From: Alsobacter metallidurans
GTDB lineage: Bacteria > Pseudomonadota > Alphaproteobacteria > Rhizobiales > Beijerinckiaceae
Length of the DNA: 64,000 nucleotides
Direction of reading: 5' to 3'
NCBI RefSeq assembly: GCF_014636935.1
Contig: NZ_BMES01000002.1
Coordinates: forward strand, 1,981,148 to 2,045,147
In this document: one piece after another, positions 39,378 through 49,885 of the stretch
How positions within the stretch are numbered: the stretch's first letter is position 1
Layout of the letters: each line of letters starts with the position of its first letter
Program-made: the position numbers and the translations under genes
The notes under the pieces: generated by a model
Told to the model about the DNA's origin: nothing
The model's input: only the letters and a program-made list of their open reading frames with translations
Database searches by the model: none

Positions 39378-40466
39378 CTACTCGGCCGCCTGGGCGGACG
39401 CCCCGAACTGCGGGTCAAGCGCGCCCGACGCATAGCGCTTGGCCATGTCGGACAGCGTGATGATCTTGCCGATCTTGGACGCCTTGCCGGCGGTGCCGAA
39501 CTCCTCGAGCCGCTGCTTGCAAAGCTTGGTCATGGCGTCCATGGCGGGCTTCAGATACTTGCGCGGGTCAAACTCGCCGGGGCTCTGCGCGAAGACCTTG
39601 CGGATCTGGCCCGTCATCGCCATCCGGTTGTCGGTGTCGATGTTGATCTTGCGCACGCCGTGCTTGATGCCGCGCTGGATCTCCTCCACCGGCACGCCCC
39701 AGGTCTGGGGCATCTTGCCGCCGAATTCATTGATGATGTCCTGCAGGTCCTGCGGCACCGACGAGGAGCCGTGCATCACGAGATGCATGTTCGGCAGCAG
39801 CCGGTGGATCTCCTCGATGACGTTCATCGCCAGGATGGCGCCGTCCGGCTTGCGGGAGAACTTGTAGGCGCCGTGCGAGGTGCCCATCGCGATCGCGAGC
39901 GCGTCAACCTTGGTGGCGCGCACGAAGTCGACGGCCTCTTTCGGGTTGGTCAGCAGCTGGTCGTGGCTGAGCTTGCCCTCGGCGCCATGGCCGTCTTCCT
40001 TCTCGCCCATGCCGGTTTCGAGCGAGCCGAGCACGCCGAGTTCGCCTTCGACCGAGATGCCGCCCAGATGGGACATGTCGACCACCGTCTTGGTGACGCC
40101 GACATTATACTCCCAATCGCCGGGGGTCTTGCCATCTTCCTTGAGCGAGCCGTCCATCATCACGGACGTGAAGCCGGCCTGGATGGCGGTCATGCAGGTC
40201 GCGGCGTTGTTGCCGTGGTCGAGATGCACGCAGACCGGGATCTGCGGGTAGATCTCCGTCACGGCGTCCATCATGTGCTTGAGCATGATGTCGTTGGCGT
40301 AGGAGCGGGCCCCGCGCGAGGCCTGGATGATCACCGGCGCGTCGGTGGCGTCGGCGGCCGCCATGATGGCGAGCGCCTGCTCCATGTTGTTGATGTTGAA
40401 GGCCGGAACGCCATAGCCGTGCTCGGCGGCGTGGTCCAAAAGCTGCCTCAGGGTGATGCGCGCCAT
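39378..40466 (-). CDS. fba: Class II fructose-bisphosphate aldolase
   Basis: Zn-dependent aldolase, 362 aa, Calvin-cycle subtype (fba/cbbA). N-terminus [29 protein letters not shown]. Catalytic and zinc residues lie in [13 protein letters not shown] (DHG), [24 protein letters not shown] and HGSSSVP. Together with pgk, gap and tkt it forms a glycolysis/gluconeogenesis/pentose-phosphate group on the minus strand. It cleaves or forms fructose-1,6-bisphosphate; no RuBisCO or phosphoribulokinase gene is nearby, so autotrophy is not supported. Confidence 0.97.
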   Translation of the reverse strand: MARITLRQLLDHAAEHGYGVPAFNINNMEQALAIMAAADATDAPVIIQASRGARSYANDIMLKHMMDAVTEIYPQIPVCVHLDHGNNAATCMTAIQAGFTSVMMDGSLKEDGKTPGDWEYNVGVTKTVVDMSHLGGISVEGELGVLGSLETGMGEKEDGHGAEGKLSHDQLLTNPKEAVDFVRATKVDALAIAMGTSHGAYKFSRKPDGAILAMNVIEEIHRLLPNMHLVMHGSSSVPQDLQDIINEFGGKMPQTWGVPVEEIQRGIKHGVRKINIDTDNRMAMTGQIRKVFAQSPGEFDPRKYLKPAMDAMTKLCKQRLEEFGTAGKASKIGKIITLSDMAKRYASGALDPQFGASAQAAE

Positions 40467-40547
40467 GGTTCTTGTCTCCCGGACGATACGCCAGACATTA
40501 CAGGCGTTGGTGTCGATAAGGTGGTCGTTTGTGAGCCTGCGGCCAAG

Positions 40548-41741
40548 TCAGCGCAGGCGGAGAATCTCGACGCCCGGCAGCGGCTTGCCTTCCAGCCACT
40601 CCAGGAAGGCGCCGCCGGCGGTGGACACGTAGGAGAAATCCTCGGCCGCGCCCGCGTGGTTCAGCGCCGACACGGTGTCGCCGCCGCCCGCCACCGAGAG
40701 CAGCTGGCCGGCCTTGGTGAGCCGGGCCGCCTCGCGGGCGACCGCGTTGGTGCCCGTGTCGAACGGCTCGAGCTCGAAAGCCCCGAAGGGGCCGTTCCAC
40801 ACCAGCGTCTTGGCCTGCGCGAGCTTGCCCTTCACCGTTTCGATCGAGGCCGGGCCGATGTCGAGGATCATGTCGTCGGGGCCGACGGCGTCCACGGACA
40901 CGACCTTGTTGGCCGCGTGTGCCTTGAACTCGGACGCCACCGTGGCGTCCACCGGCAGCACGATCTCGCAGTTCGCGCCCTTGGCGGTCTCCAGGATCGA
41001 GCGAGCCGTGTCGAGCAGGTCCTTCTCGCACAGCGATTTGCCGACAGCCTTGCCCTGGGCGGCCAGGAACGTGTTGGCCATGCCGCCGCCGATCACCAGG
41101 ATGTCGACCTTCTTCACCAGATTGCCGAGCAGCTCCAGCTTGGACGACACCTTGGCGCCGCCCACCACGGCCAGAACCGGGCGCTTCGGCGCTTCCAGCG
41201 CATGCGCGAGCGCCTCCACCTCGGCCTGCATGGTGCGCCCCGCATAGGCCGGCAGCACGTGACCGAGACCCTCGGTCGACGCGTGGGCGCGGTGCGCCGC
41301 CGAGAAGGCGTCGCTCACCCACAGGTCGCCATTCTCGGCGAGCGACTTCACGAAAACGGGGTCGTTCTTTTCTTCCTCGGGGTGGAAGCGAGTGTTTTCC
41401 AGCAGCACCACGTCGCCCGGCTTCATCGCGTCCACGGCGGCCTTGGCGGCCGGGCCGACGCAATCCTCCGCGAATCCCACCGGGCGGCCGAGATGCTCGG
41501 CCACCACGGCCGCGACGGGGCGCAGCGTCTCCTTCAGGTCGCGGCCCTTCGGCCGGCCGAAATGCGCCAGCAGCACCACCTTGCCGCCCTTGTCGGCGAT
41601 CTCGCGGATGGTCGGCAGAACCCGCTCGATGCGGGTGGCGTCCGACACCTTGCCGTTCTCCATCGGCACGTTGAGGTCCACGCGAAGCAAAACGCGCTTG
41701 TTGGAGACGTCAGCGCTGTCGAGGGTGCGGAAGGCGGTCAT
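40548..41741 (-). CDS. pgk: Phosphoglycerate kinase
   Basis: 397 aa, reversible transfer of phosphate between 1,3-bisphosphoglycerate and ADP. N-terminal [17 protein letters not shown], substrate residues [10 protein letters not shown], the hinge [36 protein letters not shown], and C-terminal [10 protein letters not shown] are all present. Start at 41741. It follows gap by 79 bp, with an imperfect hairpin between. Confidence 0.98.
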   Translation of the reverse strand: MTAFRTLDSADVSNKRVLLRVDLNVPMENGKVSDATRIERVLPTIREIADKGGKVVLLAHFGRPKGRDLKETLRPVAAVVAEHLGRPVGFAEDCVGPAAKAAVDAMKPGDVVLLENTRFHPEEEKNDPVFVKSLAENGDLWVSDAFSAAHRAHASTEGLGHVLPAYAGRTMQAEVEALAHALEAPKRPVLAVVGGAKVSSKLELLGNLVKKVDILVIGGGMANTFLAAQGKAVGKSLCEKDLLDTARSILETAKGANCEIVLPVDATVASEFKAHAANKVVSVDAVGPDDMILDIGPASIETVKGKLAQAKTLVWNGPFGAFELEPFDTGTNAVAREAARLTKAGQLLSVAGGGDTVSALNHAGAAEDFSYVSTAGGAFLEWLEGKPLPGVEILRLR

Positions 41742-41777
41742 GATGTCCTCTGTCGGCGGGCCTGGGCCCCAAAGCGA

Positions 41778-41811
41778 AGACGCCCCCGGCCGTGGCCGGA
41801 GGCGCGTCGTT
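41778..41811 (-). terminator. Imperfect terminator/attenuator hairpin between gap and pgk
   Basis: Minus strand GACGCGCCTCCGGCC-ACG-GGCCGGGGGCGTC with one mismatch, followed by TTCGCTTTG. Because pgk lies just 37 bp on, it may lower pgk relative to gap or stabilise the gap mRNA end rather than terminate fully. Confidence 0.55.
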
Positions 41812-41820
41812 AGCAGGCTC

Positions 41821-42828
41821 TCAGAGCAGCTTGCCCATCGCAACGGCGGTGTCGGACATGCGGTTCGAGAAGCCCCACTCGTTGTCGTACCAGGACAGGA
41901 TCGACACCAGCGTGCCCTCCATGACCTTGGTCTGGTCCATGTGGAAGATGGACGAGTGCGGGTCGTGGTTGAAGTCGATCGAGACGTTCGGAGCCGTGGT
42001 GCAGCCGAGGATGCCCTTGAGCGGGCCGTCGGCCGCCGCCTTGATGGCGGCGTTGATCTCGTCCTTGGAGGTCGCCTTCTTGGCGATGAACTTCAGGTCC
42101 ACCACCGAGACGTTCGGGGTCGGCACGCGCAGCGCGAAGCCGTCGAGCTTGCCGTTGAGCTCGGGCAGCACGAGGCCGACCGCCTTGGCCGCGCCCGTGG
42201 AAGTCGGGATCATCGACAGCGCCGCCGCGCGGCCGCGGTACAGATCCTTGTGCATGGTGTCCAGCGTCGGCTGGTCGCCCGTGTAGGAGTGAATCGTCGT
42301 CATCATGCCGCGCTCGATGCCGAAGGCCTCGTTCAGCACCTTGGCGACCGGGGCGAGGCAGTTCGTCGTGCACGACGCGTTGGAGATGACGAGGTGGTCC
42401 TTGGTCAACTTGTCGTGGTTGACGCCGTACACCACCGTCAGGTCCGCGCCGTCGGCCGGGGCAGAGACGATCACCCGCTTGGCGCCAGCCTGCAGGTGAG
42501 CGGCGGCCTTGTCGCGCGACGTGAAGATGCCGGTGCACTCTAGCGCGATGTCGACGCCGAGATCCTTGTGCGGCAGCTCGGCCGGATTGCGGACGGCCGT
42601 CACCTTGATGGGCCCGCGGCCAACATTGATGGTGTCGCCCTCGACCGTCACCGTGCCGGGGAAGCGGCCATGCACGCTGTCATAGCGCATGAGGTGCGCG
42701 TTGGTCTCAACCGGGCCGAGGTCGTTGATGGCCACGACCTCGATGTCGGTCCGGCCGGACTCGATGATGGCCCGCAGCACGTTGCGGCCGATACGGCCAA
42801 ATCCGTTGATGGCGACGCGTACGGTCAT
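41821..42828 (-). CDS. gap: Glyceraldehyde-3-phosphate dehydrogenase, type I
   Basis: 335 aa tetrameric enzyme. NAD loop NGFGRIGRN at residues 8-16, catalytic C153 in [12 protein letters not shown], and the substrate loop [24 protein letters not shown] (N35 D36) at the end of the second strand favours NAD over NADP. Start at 42828 ([11 protein letters not shown]). Middle of the tkt-gap-pgk-fba set, 84 bp after tkt. Confidence 0.98.
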   Translation of the reverse strand: MTVRVAINGFGRIGRNVLRAIIESGRTDIEVVAINDLGPVETNAHLMRYDSVHGRFPGTVTVEGDTINVGRGPIKVTAVRNPAELPHKDLGVDIALECTGIFTSRDKAAAHLQAGAKRVIVSAPADGADLTVVYGVNHDKLTKDHLVISNASCTTNCLAPVAKVLNEAFGIERGMMTTIHSYTGDQPTLDTMHKDLYRGRAAALSMIPTSTGAAKAVGLVLPELNGKLDGFALRVPTPNVSVVDLKFIAKKATSKDEINAAIKAAADGPLKGILGCTTAPNVSIDFNHDPHSSIFHMDQTKVMEGTLVSILSWYDNEWGFSNRMSDTAVAMGKLL

Positions 42829-42912
42829 GATCTCATCCTTCTCCAACTCTCCCCGCCGCAACGCAAAGCCGAGGCCAAGGTTGCGCGCAGCCTGCAAAAA
42901 TGAGGCGTGGGT

Positions 42913-44898
42913 TCAGACCCGCGCCGCGGCTTTCTCCGCCACCGCCTCGGCCGTGATGCCGAAGTGGGCGTAGAGCTCCTTGTAGGGGCCGCTCGCCCCA
43001 AAGCCCGTCATGCCGACGAACAGCCCGTCCGAGCCGATCACCTCGTCCCAGCCCATGCGCAGGCCGGCCTCGACGGCGATCTTCACCGGAGCGTCGCCGA
43101 TCACGGCGGCGCGCTCGGCTTCGGGCAACGCCAGGAAAATGTCCATGCACGGCACGGAGACGACGCGGGCAGGCACGCCCTTGTCGGCCAGCAGCTTCTG
43201 CGCCGCGAACGCGATCTCGACCTCTGATCCCGACGCGAAGATCGCCACCTTGGCGGCGCCGCCCGTCGCCGGGGAGGCCTCGTAGGCCCCCTTGGCGCAG
43301 AGGTTCTCGTCGGTTGCGCTCTTGCGGAAGGGCGTCAGGTTCTGGCGTGTCAGCGCCAGGATGCTGGGCGCGTTTTTGTGCTCAAGCGCGTACTGCCAGC
43401 ACTCAGCAGTCTCCATGGCGTCGGCCGGGCGAAACACATTGAGATGCGGGATGGCCCGCAACGCGGCCAAATGCTCCACGGGCTGGTGCGTCGGTCCATC
43501 CTCGCCAAGGCCGATCGAGTCGTGCGTCATCACATAGACGACGCGCAAGCCCATCAATGCCGACAGGCGGATCGCGGGCCGGCAATAGTCCGTGAACACC
43601 ATGAAGGTGCCGCCGCCCGGGATGACGCCGCCATGCAGCGCCATGCCGTTCATGGCGGCCGCCATGCCGTGCTCGCGGATGCCGTAATGGATGTAGCGAC
43701 CCGAGAAGTCCGCCGGGGTGATCGGCTGGGCGTTCTTAGTGCGGGTGTTGTTGGAGCCCGTCAGGTCGGCGGAGCCGAGCAGCAGCTCGGGCACGGCCTC
43801 CGTGATGGTCTCGAGCGCCAGCTCGGATGACTTGCGAGTCGCCAGCGTCGGCGGCTCGGCGGCAAGCTTGTCCTTGAACCCCTTCAATGCGGCCTTGAAG
43901 CCGGCCGGCAGAGCGCCGCTCTGGCGACGCTCGAATTCGGCGCGAACGGCCGGGTCCAGCTTGGCGACGCGCTCCTTCCACGCCTCATGAGCGGGCTTGC
44001 CGCGCTGGCTGGACTCGCGCCAGGCGTCGAGCACGTCCGGCGGAACCGAGAAAGGCTCCGGCGAAATGTTCAACTGGGCCTTGGCGGCCGCGAGCTCCTC
44101 GGCGCCCAGCGGCTCGCCGTGCGCTTTGGAGGTGCCGGCGCGCTTGGGCGAGCCAAAGCCGATGATGGTCTTGCAGGCGATCAGGCTCGGCCGGTCCGCC
44201 TTGCGGGCGCGCTCCAGCGCCGCCTCGATGGCGGCGGGGTCATGCCCGTCGACGCGTTCAGCCGCCCAGCCGGCGGCCTGGAAGCGCATCAGCTGGTCGA
44301 CATTGTCGGACAGCGATACGGGGCCATCGATCGAGATGCCGTTGTCGTCCCACATCACCACCAGCTTGGAGAGCTTCAGGTGGCCGGCGAGCGCGATCGC
44401 CTCGTGCGAGATTCCCTCCATGAGGTCGCCGTCGGACGCCAGCACATAGGTGTGGTGGTCGACGATGTCGGATCCGTACTCGGCCGCGAGGTGACGCTCC
44501 GCCATCGCCATGCCGACCGCGGTGGCCAAGCCCTGCCCGAGCGGGCCGGTCGTGGTCTCAACGCCCAGGGTGTGGCCGTATTCGGGATGACCCGGGGTCT
44601 TGGAGCCCATCTGGCGAAATGACTTCAAGTCGTCCAGCGCCATGCCCTGCGTCCCCGTGAGGAACAGCAGCGAATAGAGCAGCATCGAGCCATGGCCGGC
44701 CGACAGCACGAACCGGTCGCGGTCGGGCCAGTGCGGGTCGGTGGGGTCGAACTTCAGGAACCTTGTGAAGAGCACCGTAGCGACGTCGGCCGCGCCCATG
44801 GGAAGGCCCGGGTGGCCGGATTTCGCCTTCTCGACCCCGTCCATCGCGAGGGAACGGATGGCGTTGGCCATAGGCACGTGCTGGTCACTGAAATTCAT
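42913..44898 (-). CDS. tkt: Transketolase
   Basis: 661 aa TPP enzyme moving two-carbon units between sugar phosphates. TPP/Mg motif [17 protein letters not shown] (VLASDGD start), then [12 protein letters not shown], and the C-terminal half with [19 protein letters not shown] and ALTRQNL. Start at 44898 ([15 protein letters not shown]). First gene of the minus-strand carbon set, with a TTGACT-TATCAG promoter just upstream. Confidence 0.97.
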   Translation of the reverse strand: MNFSDQHVPMANAIRSLAMDGVEKAKSGHPGLPMGAADVATVLFTRFLKFDPTDPHWPDRDRFVLSAGHGSMLLYSLLFLTGTQGMALDDLKSFRQMGSKTPGHPEYGHTLGVETTTGPLGQGLATAVGMAMAERHLAAEYGSDIVDHHTYVLASDGDLMEGISHEAIALAGHLKLSKLVVMWDDNGISIDGPVSLSDNVDQLMRFQAAGWAAERVDGHDPAAIEAALERARKADRPSLIACKTIIGFGSPKRAGTSKAHGEPLGAEELAAAKAQLNISPEPFSVPPDVLDAWRESSQRGKPAHEAWKERVAKLDPAVRAEFERRQSGALPAGFKAALKGFKDKLAAEPPTLATRKSSELALETITEAVPELLLGSADLTGSNNTRTKNAQPITPADFSGRYIHYGIREHGMAAAMNGMALHGGVIPGGGTFMVFTDYCRPAIRLSALMGLRVVYVMTHDSIGLGEDGPTHQPVEHLAALRAIPHLNVFRPADAMETAECWQYALEHKNAPSILALTRQNLTPFRKSATDENLCAKGAYEASPATGGAAKVAIFASGSEVEIAFAAQKLLADKGVPARVVSVPCMDIFLALPEAERAAVIGDAPVKIAVEAGLRMGWDEVIGSDGLFVGMTGFGASGPYKELYAHFGITAEAVAEKAAARV

Positions 44899-44925
44899 GG
44901 TCTCACCGTGCTGGAAACGGGCGGA

Positions 44926-44953
44926 CTGATAGCATCCTGCCAAAGCGAGTCAA
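44926..44953 (-). promoter_or_regulatory. Predicted promoter of tkt-gap-pgk
   Basis: Minus strand TTGACT, 16-bp spacer, TATCAG. Start expected near 44919, about 20 nt before the tkt ATG, so a very short leader. Confidence 0.5.
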
Positions 44954-45279
44954 TGTGAGGGCAGGCCGCTCAACGGCTTCGGCCGCCTCGCCGGCCTCAT
45001 CCTTTCCGCTACGGGCGCACGCCCGGCCGAGGCTGAAAATGCGTCTTACCCCCGCCGCATGACGCCACCGCGCCAGACGCTCGCGGGAAAGACGTAAGCG
45101 CCGCGCAACGTCCGCCAGCCGGGCGTTCTTTCGACGTAGGAGCGGTGTTGACGGGCGTTCGAGCGGCCCGACGGGCGTTGACGCCTCATCCGGCCGGCCC
45201 CTACACTTTTTTGATCAGCAAGCGACAGCCCCCTGATTCTCCCGATCGGCGCTGGTCCCACGCTATCGCCCGGAGTCCG
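44954..45279. other. Divergent intergenic region tkt / DUF4164
   Basis: Most of a 381-bp gap without a gene. It contains the two divergent promoter candidates and a tandem pair of GACGGGCGTT at 45150-45159 and 45170-45179 (20 bp apart, two helical turns), which may be an activator or repressor site for the DUF4164-zapA transcript. No ORF with recognisable content. Confidence 0.5.
45178..45207 (+). promoter_or_regulatory. Predicted promoter of DUF4164-zapA
   Basis: TTGACG, 18-bp spacer, TACACT, followed by a T6 run. The second GACGGGCGTT repeat overlaps the -35, as expected for a class II activator or a repressor operator. Confidence 0.5.
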
Positions 45280-45567
45280 ATGCCAAGCTCCCCTGCCGTT
45301 GACCAGGCGCTCGCCCGTCTCCTCGCATCCATCAGCGTGCTCGAGGTCGCGGCGGCGCGGCGCGCGGAGGCCGAGCGATCCAAGGGCACGTTGGAAACCG
45401 AACTCGCCCTCATGCAGGACGACCGCGCGCGGCTGGCCGTGGAGTTGGACGGCTCCGTGGCGTACGGCAAGCGGCTGGAGGCGACCACCGACGAACTCGC
45501 CCGGCGTGTCGATCGCGCTTTGGGCGACGTGCGATCGGTCCTCGACGCCGCCGTGGGTCGGGGCTAG
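45280..45567 (+). CDS. DUF4164 family coiled-coil protein
   Basis: 95 aa; an almost continuous coiled coil (LARLLASISVLEVAAARRAEAERSKG, ELALMQDDRARLAVELDGS, ATTDELARRVDRALGDVR). DUF4164 proteins are found directly upstream of zapA in Alphaproteobacteria and probably belong to the same division module; no function is shown. The ATG at 45280 is the first with a matching family start, with GGAG close upstream. 33 bp separate it from zapA. Confidence 0.85.
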   Translation: MPSSPAVDQALARLLASISVLEVAAARRAEAERSKGTLETELALMQDDRARLAVELDGSVAYGKRLEATTDELARRVDRALGDVRSVLDAAVGRG

Positions 45568-45600
45568 TCATCGTCGGCGCGTGGGCGTGTCGAGTCGGAG

Positions 45601-45975
45601 GTGAGTTTGGGACAAGTCACGGTCACGATTGCCGACAAGATTTATCGCATCGCGTGCGACGACGGCCAGGAAGACCACCTGCGCAGCCTTGCGGCCGAGG
45701 TGGATGCCAAAATCGGCGAAATGCGCAAGGGTTTCGGCGAAATCGGCGACAACCGGCTTACCGTGATGGCCGCCATCACGTTCCTCGATGAGCGCGAAGA
45801 GATGCGCAACCGCATCGCGCGGCTGGAGGGTGAAGTCGCCCAACTGCGCGAATCGCATGATCGCGTCGAAAGCTCGCTCGGCGAGACAGAGGCCGAGATC
45901 GCCTCCGCGGTGATGGAAGCCGCGGACCGGATCGAAGCCGTCGCGCGCAGCCTCGCGCCAACCCAAAACGGCTGA
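45601..45975 (+). CDS. zapA: Cell division protein ZapA
   Basis: 124 aa FtsZ-ring-associated protein. N-terminal domain VTVTIADKIYRIACDDGQEDHLRSLAAEVDAKI is the ZapA globular head; the C-terminal half is the dimerising coiled coil (EREEMRNRIARLEGEVAQLRE). GTG start with GGAG nearby. It promotes Z-ring bundling at mid-cell. Followed by 6S RNA and 5-FCL, the same order as in E. coli. Confidence 0.95.
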   Translation: MSLGQVTVTIADKIYRIACDDGQEDHLRSLAAEVDAKIGEMRKGFGEIGDNRLTVMAAITFLDEREEMRNRIARLEGEVAQLRESHDRVESSLGETEAEIASAVMEAADRIEAVARSLAPTQNG

Positions 45976-46047
45976 CTTCGCCGGGCGCTCAACCGTTGTC
46001 TGTGCGGGAGCGCACGTCTCGTGGCGGAAACTGAGCCGCAAATAGGA

Positions 46048-46076
46048 CTGGCAATTCGCTTTCAGCCTACCTAGAT
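46048..46076 (+). promoter_or_regulatory. Predicted promoter of 6S RNA
   Basis: TGGCAA (46050-46055), 17-bp spacer and TAGATT (about 46072-46078), leading to a start near 46081-46083, at the predicted 5' end of the RNA. Confidence 0.4.
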
Positions 46077-46080
46077 TCAG

Positions 46081-46205
46081 GACCGCGGGGCTGCGGGGTG
46101 CGTGAGGACCATGTATCCCCGGGGCCTTATCGATCCTAACGGGAGCTGTCCCCGCCCTTGTCCCTGGACTCGGGCACACGGCGCCCACCTACGCTGTAGG
46201 TTTCC
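46081..46205 (+). ncRNA. ssrS: 6S RNA
   Basis: Regulatory RNA that binds the sigma-70 holoenzyme in stationary phase. Evidence is synteny (zapA - RNA - 5-formyl-THF cyclo-ligase, as in gamma- and alphaproteobacteria) and structure: a closing stem between GGGGCTGCGGGGTGCGTGAG (start) and CTCGGGCACACGGCGCCC (end), an asymmetric central bubble around 46115-46160 with a short internal hairpin, and a final ACCTAC-GCT-GTAGGT hairpin running into TT. Exact ends are estimated; a 5' extension of some tens of bases is possible since typical length is 150-180 nt. Confidence 0.75.
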
Positions 46206-46253
46206 CGGGATCGATCGTCCCACGGCCACTGTGGCTCCGCACTCGGCATTTCG

Positions 46254-46832
46254 ATGACGCGACCGAACGACAAGTCAGCGATCCGCCAGGACGTTCTGTC
46301 CCGGCGAGACGCCTTGTCGGAGGCGGACCGCGCCCGGATGTCTGCGGCGATGGCCGAACACCCCCTGCCCTTTCTCGACGAACTCGGAGAAGGCCCGGTA
46401 TCGGGATTCTGGCCGATCCGGAGCGAAGTCGACCCCCGCCCCTTGATGCGACGCCTCGCCCAGCTTGGCGCTGGGCTCTGCCTGCCGGTCGTGCGGGAAA
46501 CAGGGCTCGAATTCCGCGCCTATGCGTTCGGCGACTTGCTCGATAAAGCCGGTTTCGGCCTGAGCGAACCTCCCCAGACCGCGCCGGAAGCTCGCCCTCG
46601 CGTGATGCTCGCTCCCATGGCGGCGTTCGACCGCTTTGGCGACCGCGTGGGCTACGGCAAGGGGCATTACGATCGCGCCATCGAGCGGATGTTGGCTGAC
46701 GGCAAGCCGCTGACCATCGTAGGCCTTGCATTCTCGCTGCAGGAAGTCGAGCGAGTGCCCGCAGAAGCGCATGACCGACGGCTCGACTGGATCCTCACCG
46801 AGCGCGAAGTCATTCGCCCGTCCCACCTATGA
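46254..46832 (+). CDS. 5-formyltetrahydrofolate cyclo-ligase
   Basis: 192 aa ATP-dependent enzyme converting 5-formyl-THF to 5,10-methenyl-THF (E. coli YgfA). ATP-binding basic N-terminus KSAIRQDVLSRRDAL, folate-binding FWPIRSEVDPRPLM, and the P-loop-like VGYGKGHYDRAI near the C-terminus are diagnostic. ATG at 46254, about 50 bp after the 6S RNA. It precedes the YmdB-like phosphodiesterase by 9 bp. Confidence 0.95.
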   Translation: MTRPNDKSAIRQDVLSRRDALSEADRARMSAAMAEHPLPFLDELGEGPVSGFWPIRSEVDPRPLMRRLAQLGAGLCLPVVRETGLEFRAYAFGDLLDKAGFGLSEPPQTAPEARPRVMLAPMAAFDRFGDRVGYGKGHYDRAIERMLADGKPLTIVGLAFSLQEVERVPAEAHDRRLDWILTEREVIRPSHL

Positions 46833-46841
46833 GATTGACCC

Positions 46842-47663
46842 ATGCGCCTGCTCTTCCTTGGTGATGTCGTCGGGCGCTCCGGCCGCAATGTGGTCGTGGA
46901 CCAGCTGCCGGCGCTGCGCGAGCGCTGGAAACTCGATTGCGTCGTGATCAACGGCGAGAACGCGGCCGGCGGCTTCGGCATCACGGAAGCCATCTGCGAC
47001 GATCTCCTTTCGGCCGGCGCCGACGCCGTGACGCTGGGCAACCACTCCTTCGACCAGCGTGAGGCGCTGGTTTTCATCGAGCGTCAGACCCGCCTGATCC
47101 GCCCGGCCAACTATCCCCCCGGCACGCCCGGCCGCGGCGCCACCGTGGTGGAAGCCCGCAACGGCGCGCGCGTGCTCGTCGTCAACGCCATGGGGCGGCT
47201 GTACATCGACCCGCTGGACGATCCCTTCTCGGCCGTGGAGCGCGAGCTCGCCGCCTGTCCGCTCGGTGAAGTCTGCGACGCGGTTCTGATCGACATGCAC
47301 GCCGAAGCCACCAGCGAGAAGCTCGCGATGGCGCATTTCGTGGACGGCCGCGCCACCCTGGTGGTGGGCACGCACACCCATGTGCCGACCGCCGACCACC
47401 GCATCCTGCCTGGCGGCACCGCCTACCTGTCGGACGCCGGCATGTGCGGCGACTACGATTCCATTCTCGGCATGGCCAAGGAGGAGCCGATCCGGCGCTT
47501 CCTGCAAAAAACGCCGGGCGCCCGGATGGAGCCCGCGAACGGCCCCGGCGCGCTCGCCGGAATCGCCGTGGAGGTCTGCGACAAGACCGGCCACGCGCTG
47601 GACGTCGCGCCTATCAGGCTCGGCCCGCATCTCTCCGAAGCGCGTCCGCACTTCTGGGAATAG
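46842..47663 (+). CDS. YmdB-family metallophosphoesterase (TIGR00282)
   Basis: 273 aa binuclear metallophosphoesterase. Motifs FLGDVVGRSG (Asp), INGENAAGGFG (Asn/Glu), TLGNHSFDQ, DMHAEATSEK and VGTHTHVPTAD give a complete site. Related YmdB of Bacillus hydrolyses 2',3'-cyclic nucleotides and influences biofilm and sporulation; the substrate here is unknown. It forms an operon-like row 5-FCL - ymdB-like - yebC - ruvC - ruvA in Rhizobiales. Confidence 0.93.
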   Translation: MRLLFLGDVVGRSGRNVVVDQLPALRERWKLDCVVINGENAAGGFGITEAICDDLLSAGADAVTLGNHSFDQREALVFIERQTRLIRPANYPPGTPGRGATVVEARNGARVLVVNAMGRLYIDPLDDPFSAVERELAACPLGEVCDAVLIDMHAEATSEKLAMAHFVDGRATLVVGTHTHVPTADHRILPGGTAYLSDAGMCGDYDSILGMAKEEPIRRFLQKTPGARMEPANGPGALAGIAVEVCDKTGHALDVAPIRLGPHLSEARPHFWE

Positions 47664-47781
47664 CGGGCGCGACGCCGCCCATCGGCTTCCTTTATTTCCG
47701 CGACGCTGCGACGTATAAGGCGCGCGCTCCATTCCGACCGGCCGCGCGCGGGGCGCCGGCCCGTTTCATCCGAGGTTCGCC

Positions 47782-48528
47782 ATGGCCGGCCATTCCCAGT
47801 TCAAGAACATTATGCACCGCAAGGGCCGCCAGGACGCCATGCGGTCCAAGCTCTTCTCGAAGTTGGCGCGCGAAATCACCGTCGCGGCCAAGATGGGCCT
47901 GCCCGACCCGAACATGAACGCCCGCCTGCGCGCCGCCATTCAGGCCGCCCGCGCCGAGAACATGCCCAAGGACAACGTCGACCGCGCCATCAAGAAGGCG
48001 ATGGGCTCCGACTCGGAGGACTACGACGAGATCCGCTACGAGGGCTATGCGCCCGGGGGCGTCGCGGTGATCATCGAAGCGCTCACCGACAACCGCAACC
48101 GCACCGGCGGCGAGGTGCGCTCCGCCTTCACCAAGGCGGGCGGCAGCCTGGCCGAGACTGGCGCGGTGTCGTTCATGTTCGACCATGTCGGCGTTGTGGA
48201 GTTCAACGCCGAGGCGGCCAGCGAGGACGCCATGATGGAGGCCGCCATCGAGGCCGGCGCCGACGACGTCTCCACCGGCGAGAACGGCCATGAGATCGTG
48301 ACGTCGATGGAGTCCCTTCGCGACGTCGCCAAGGCGCTGGAAGAGAAGTTCGGCGAGCCCCGCAAGGCGTCGCTGGTCTGGCGCGCCCAAAACAGCATCG
48401 CGGTGGATGACGAGGCCGGCGAGAAGATCCTTAAGCTGCTCGACACGCTGGAGGAGAACGACGACGTCCAGAACGTCTACTCCAACGCCGAATTCTCCGA
48501 CGCCCTGATGGCCAAGATCGCCGGCTGA
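47782..48528 (+). CDS. yebC: YebC/PmpR family regulator
   Basis: 248 aa. [27 protein letters not shown] and [16 protein letters not shown] are hallmark sequences of YebC (TACO1). The family was first called a DNA-binding transcription factor; newer work links it to relief of ribosome stalling at proline stretches. Immediately upstream of ruvC, as in many bacteria. Confidence 0.96.
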   Translation: MAGHSQFKNIMHRKGRQDAMRSKLFSKLAREITVAAKMGLPDPNMNARLRAAIQAARAENMPKDNVDRAIKKAMGSDSEDYDEIRYEGYAPGGVAVIIEALTDNRNRTGGEVRSAFTKAGGSLAETGAVSFMFDHVGVVEFNAEAASEDAMMEAAIEAGADDVSTGENGHEIVTSMESLRDVAKALEEKFGEPRKASLVWRAQNSIAVDDEAGEKILKLLDTLEENDDVQNVYSNAEFSDALMAKIAG

Positions 48529-48588
48529 ACCTGGACAGAGGCGCCGTCGCACTGGCGGCGCAGCCTGCGCTCGGGCTAACTCGCCCGT

Positions 48589-49110
48589 ATGAGCATCCAG
48601 GCGATTCGCATTCTTGGCATCGACCCCGGCCTCCGCAACACGGGCTGGGGCGTTGTCGACACCTTGGGCTCGCGCCTCAGCTTCGTGGCCTGCGGATCGG
48701 TTCATTCGGACGGCAAGCTGACGCTCGCCGATCGCCTGCGGCAATTGCACGAGCAACTCGCCGAGGTGATCCACGCCCACCAGCCCGACGAGTGCGCCGT
48801 GGAGGAAACCTTCGTCAACAAGGACGCCCGCGCCACGCTGAAACTCGGCCACGCCCGCGGCATCGCGCTGCTCGCGCCCGCGCAGGCGGGCCTGTCGGTC
48901 GCCGAATACGCCCCCAACCTGGTGAAAAAGACCATCGTGGGCGCCGGCCATGCCGAGAAGGACCAGATCCACATGATGGTTCGCGTCCTGCTCCCCAGGT
49001 GCGATCCGCAATCGGCAGACGCCGCCGACGCGCTCGCGGTGGCGCTCACCCACGCCCAGCATCGCGGCGCCCGGGCGCTGGAAGCCGCCGTGCTGGCGCG
49101 GGCGCGCTGA
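48589..49110 (+). CDS. ruvC: Holliday junction endonuclease RuvC
   Basis: 173 aa RNase-H-fold nuclease. Four acidic residues: D12 in [14 protein letters not shown] in [11 protein letters not shown], and the D pair in [15 protein letters not shown]. It resolves Holliday junctions with RuvAB. Start at 48589; ruvA follows 18 bp later. Confidence 0.97.
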   Translation: MSIQAIRILGIDPGLRNTGWGVVDTLGSRLSFVACGSVHSDGKLTLADRLRQLHEQLAEVIHAHQPDECAVEETFVNKDARATLKLGHARGIALLAPAQAGLSVAEYAPNLVKKTIVGAGHAEKDQIHMMVRVLLPRCDPQSADAADALAVALTHAQHRGARALEAAVLARAR

Positions 49111-49128
49111 GAGTGCTGGAATGACGCG

Positions 49129-49746
49129 ATGATCGGCAAACTCAAGGGCACCATCGACAGCTATGGCGAGGACTCCATCGTCCTCGACGTCCATGGCGTC
49201 GGCTACGTGGTGCAGTGCTCGGCCAAGACGCTCGGCGCCCTGCCGGCGGCCGGCGAAGCCGTGGTGCTCTCCATCGAGACGCAGGTGCGCGAGGACGCGA
49301 TCCGGCTGTTCGGCTTCCGCACCGACGGGGAACGCGAGTGGTTCCGCCTTCTGCAATCGGTGCAGGGGGTCGGGGCCAAGGTGGCGCTCGCCATTCTTTC
49401 GGTGCTCGACGGCGGCGCGCTGGCGACCGCCATCGGCACGCAGGACAAGGCCGCCGTCGCGCGGGCACCCGGCGTCGGCCCCAAGCTGGCGGCCCGGATC
49501 GTGGCCGAACTCAAGGACAAGGCGCCCGGCCTCGGCGCGCTCGATCCCGCCCTGGTGCGCCTTGCGGGCGCGGTCGAGGACCGCACGGCGCCCAAGCCCG
49601 TCGCGGACGCGGTCTCGGCGCTGGTCAACCTCGGCTACCCCCAGGCGCAGGCTTCCGCCGCCGTGGCGGCGGCGCTGAAGAATGGCGGCGAAGGGGTCGA
49701 GGCGCCGCAGCTGATCCGGCTGGGGCTGCGCGAACTGGCGCGGTGA
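49129..49746 (+). CDS. ruvA: Holliday junction branch migration protein RuvA
   Basis: 205 aa tetrameric DNA-junction binder. N-terminal OB fold ([28 protein letters not shown] cut at the strand ends), helix-hairpin-helix motifs [17 protein letters not shown] and [22 protein letters not shown], flexible linker, and domain III ([23 protein letters not shown]) that contacts RuvB. Start at ATG 49129. Confidence 0.97.
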   Translation: MIGKLKGTIDSYGEDSIVLDVHGVGYVVQCSAKTLGALPAAGEAVVLSIETQVREDAIRLFGFRTDGEREWFRLLQSVQGVGAKVALAILSVLDGGALATAIGTQDKAAVARAPGVGPKLAARIVAELKDKAPGLGALDPALVRLAGAVEDRTAPKPVADAVSALVNLGYPQAQASAAVAAALKNGGEGVEAPQLIRLGLRELAR

Positions 49747-49885
49747 GACGGGCCGGGGCCGGGTTCGCCCGCCATACCGGTAAACTTAACGCCATGTTCC
49801 CATTGATTTGTTCCGGAATCGAGCTCATCCAGACCTGATCCGCGCGCGGTGCGACGCTCCGTGTCGCGGACCCCAGGCGTTCAGC

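Noticed and set aside
39378..44898. Calvin cycle operon (fba of the cbbA type with pgk, gap, tkt).
   Set aside because: No RuBisCO, phosphoribulokinase or cbbR in the neighbourhood; the set is the general carbon-metabolism cluster of Rhizobiales.
47692..49356. Very long open frame opposite yebC/ruvC/ruvA (and similar ones opposite fba-pgk, ftsH, acnA and the ABC ATPases).
   Set aside because: Translations are histidine/arginine/glycine-rich without motifs and mirror the strongly biased codons of the real genes; typical antisense frames of GC-rich DNA.
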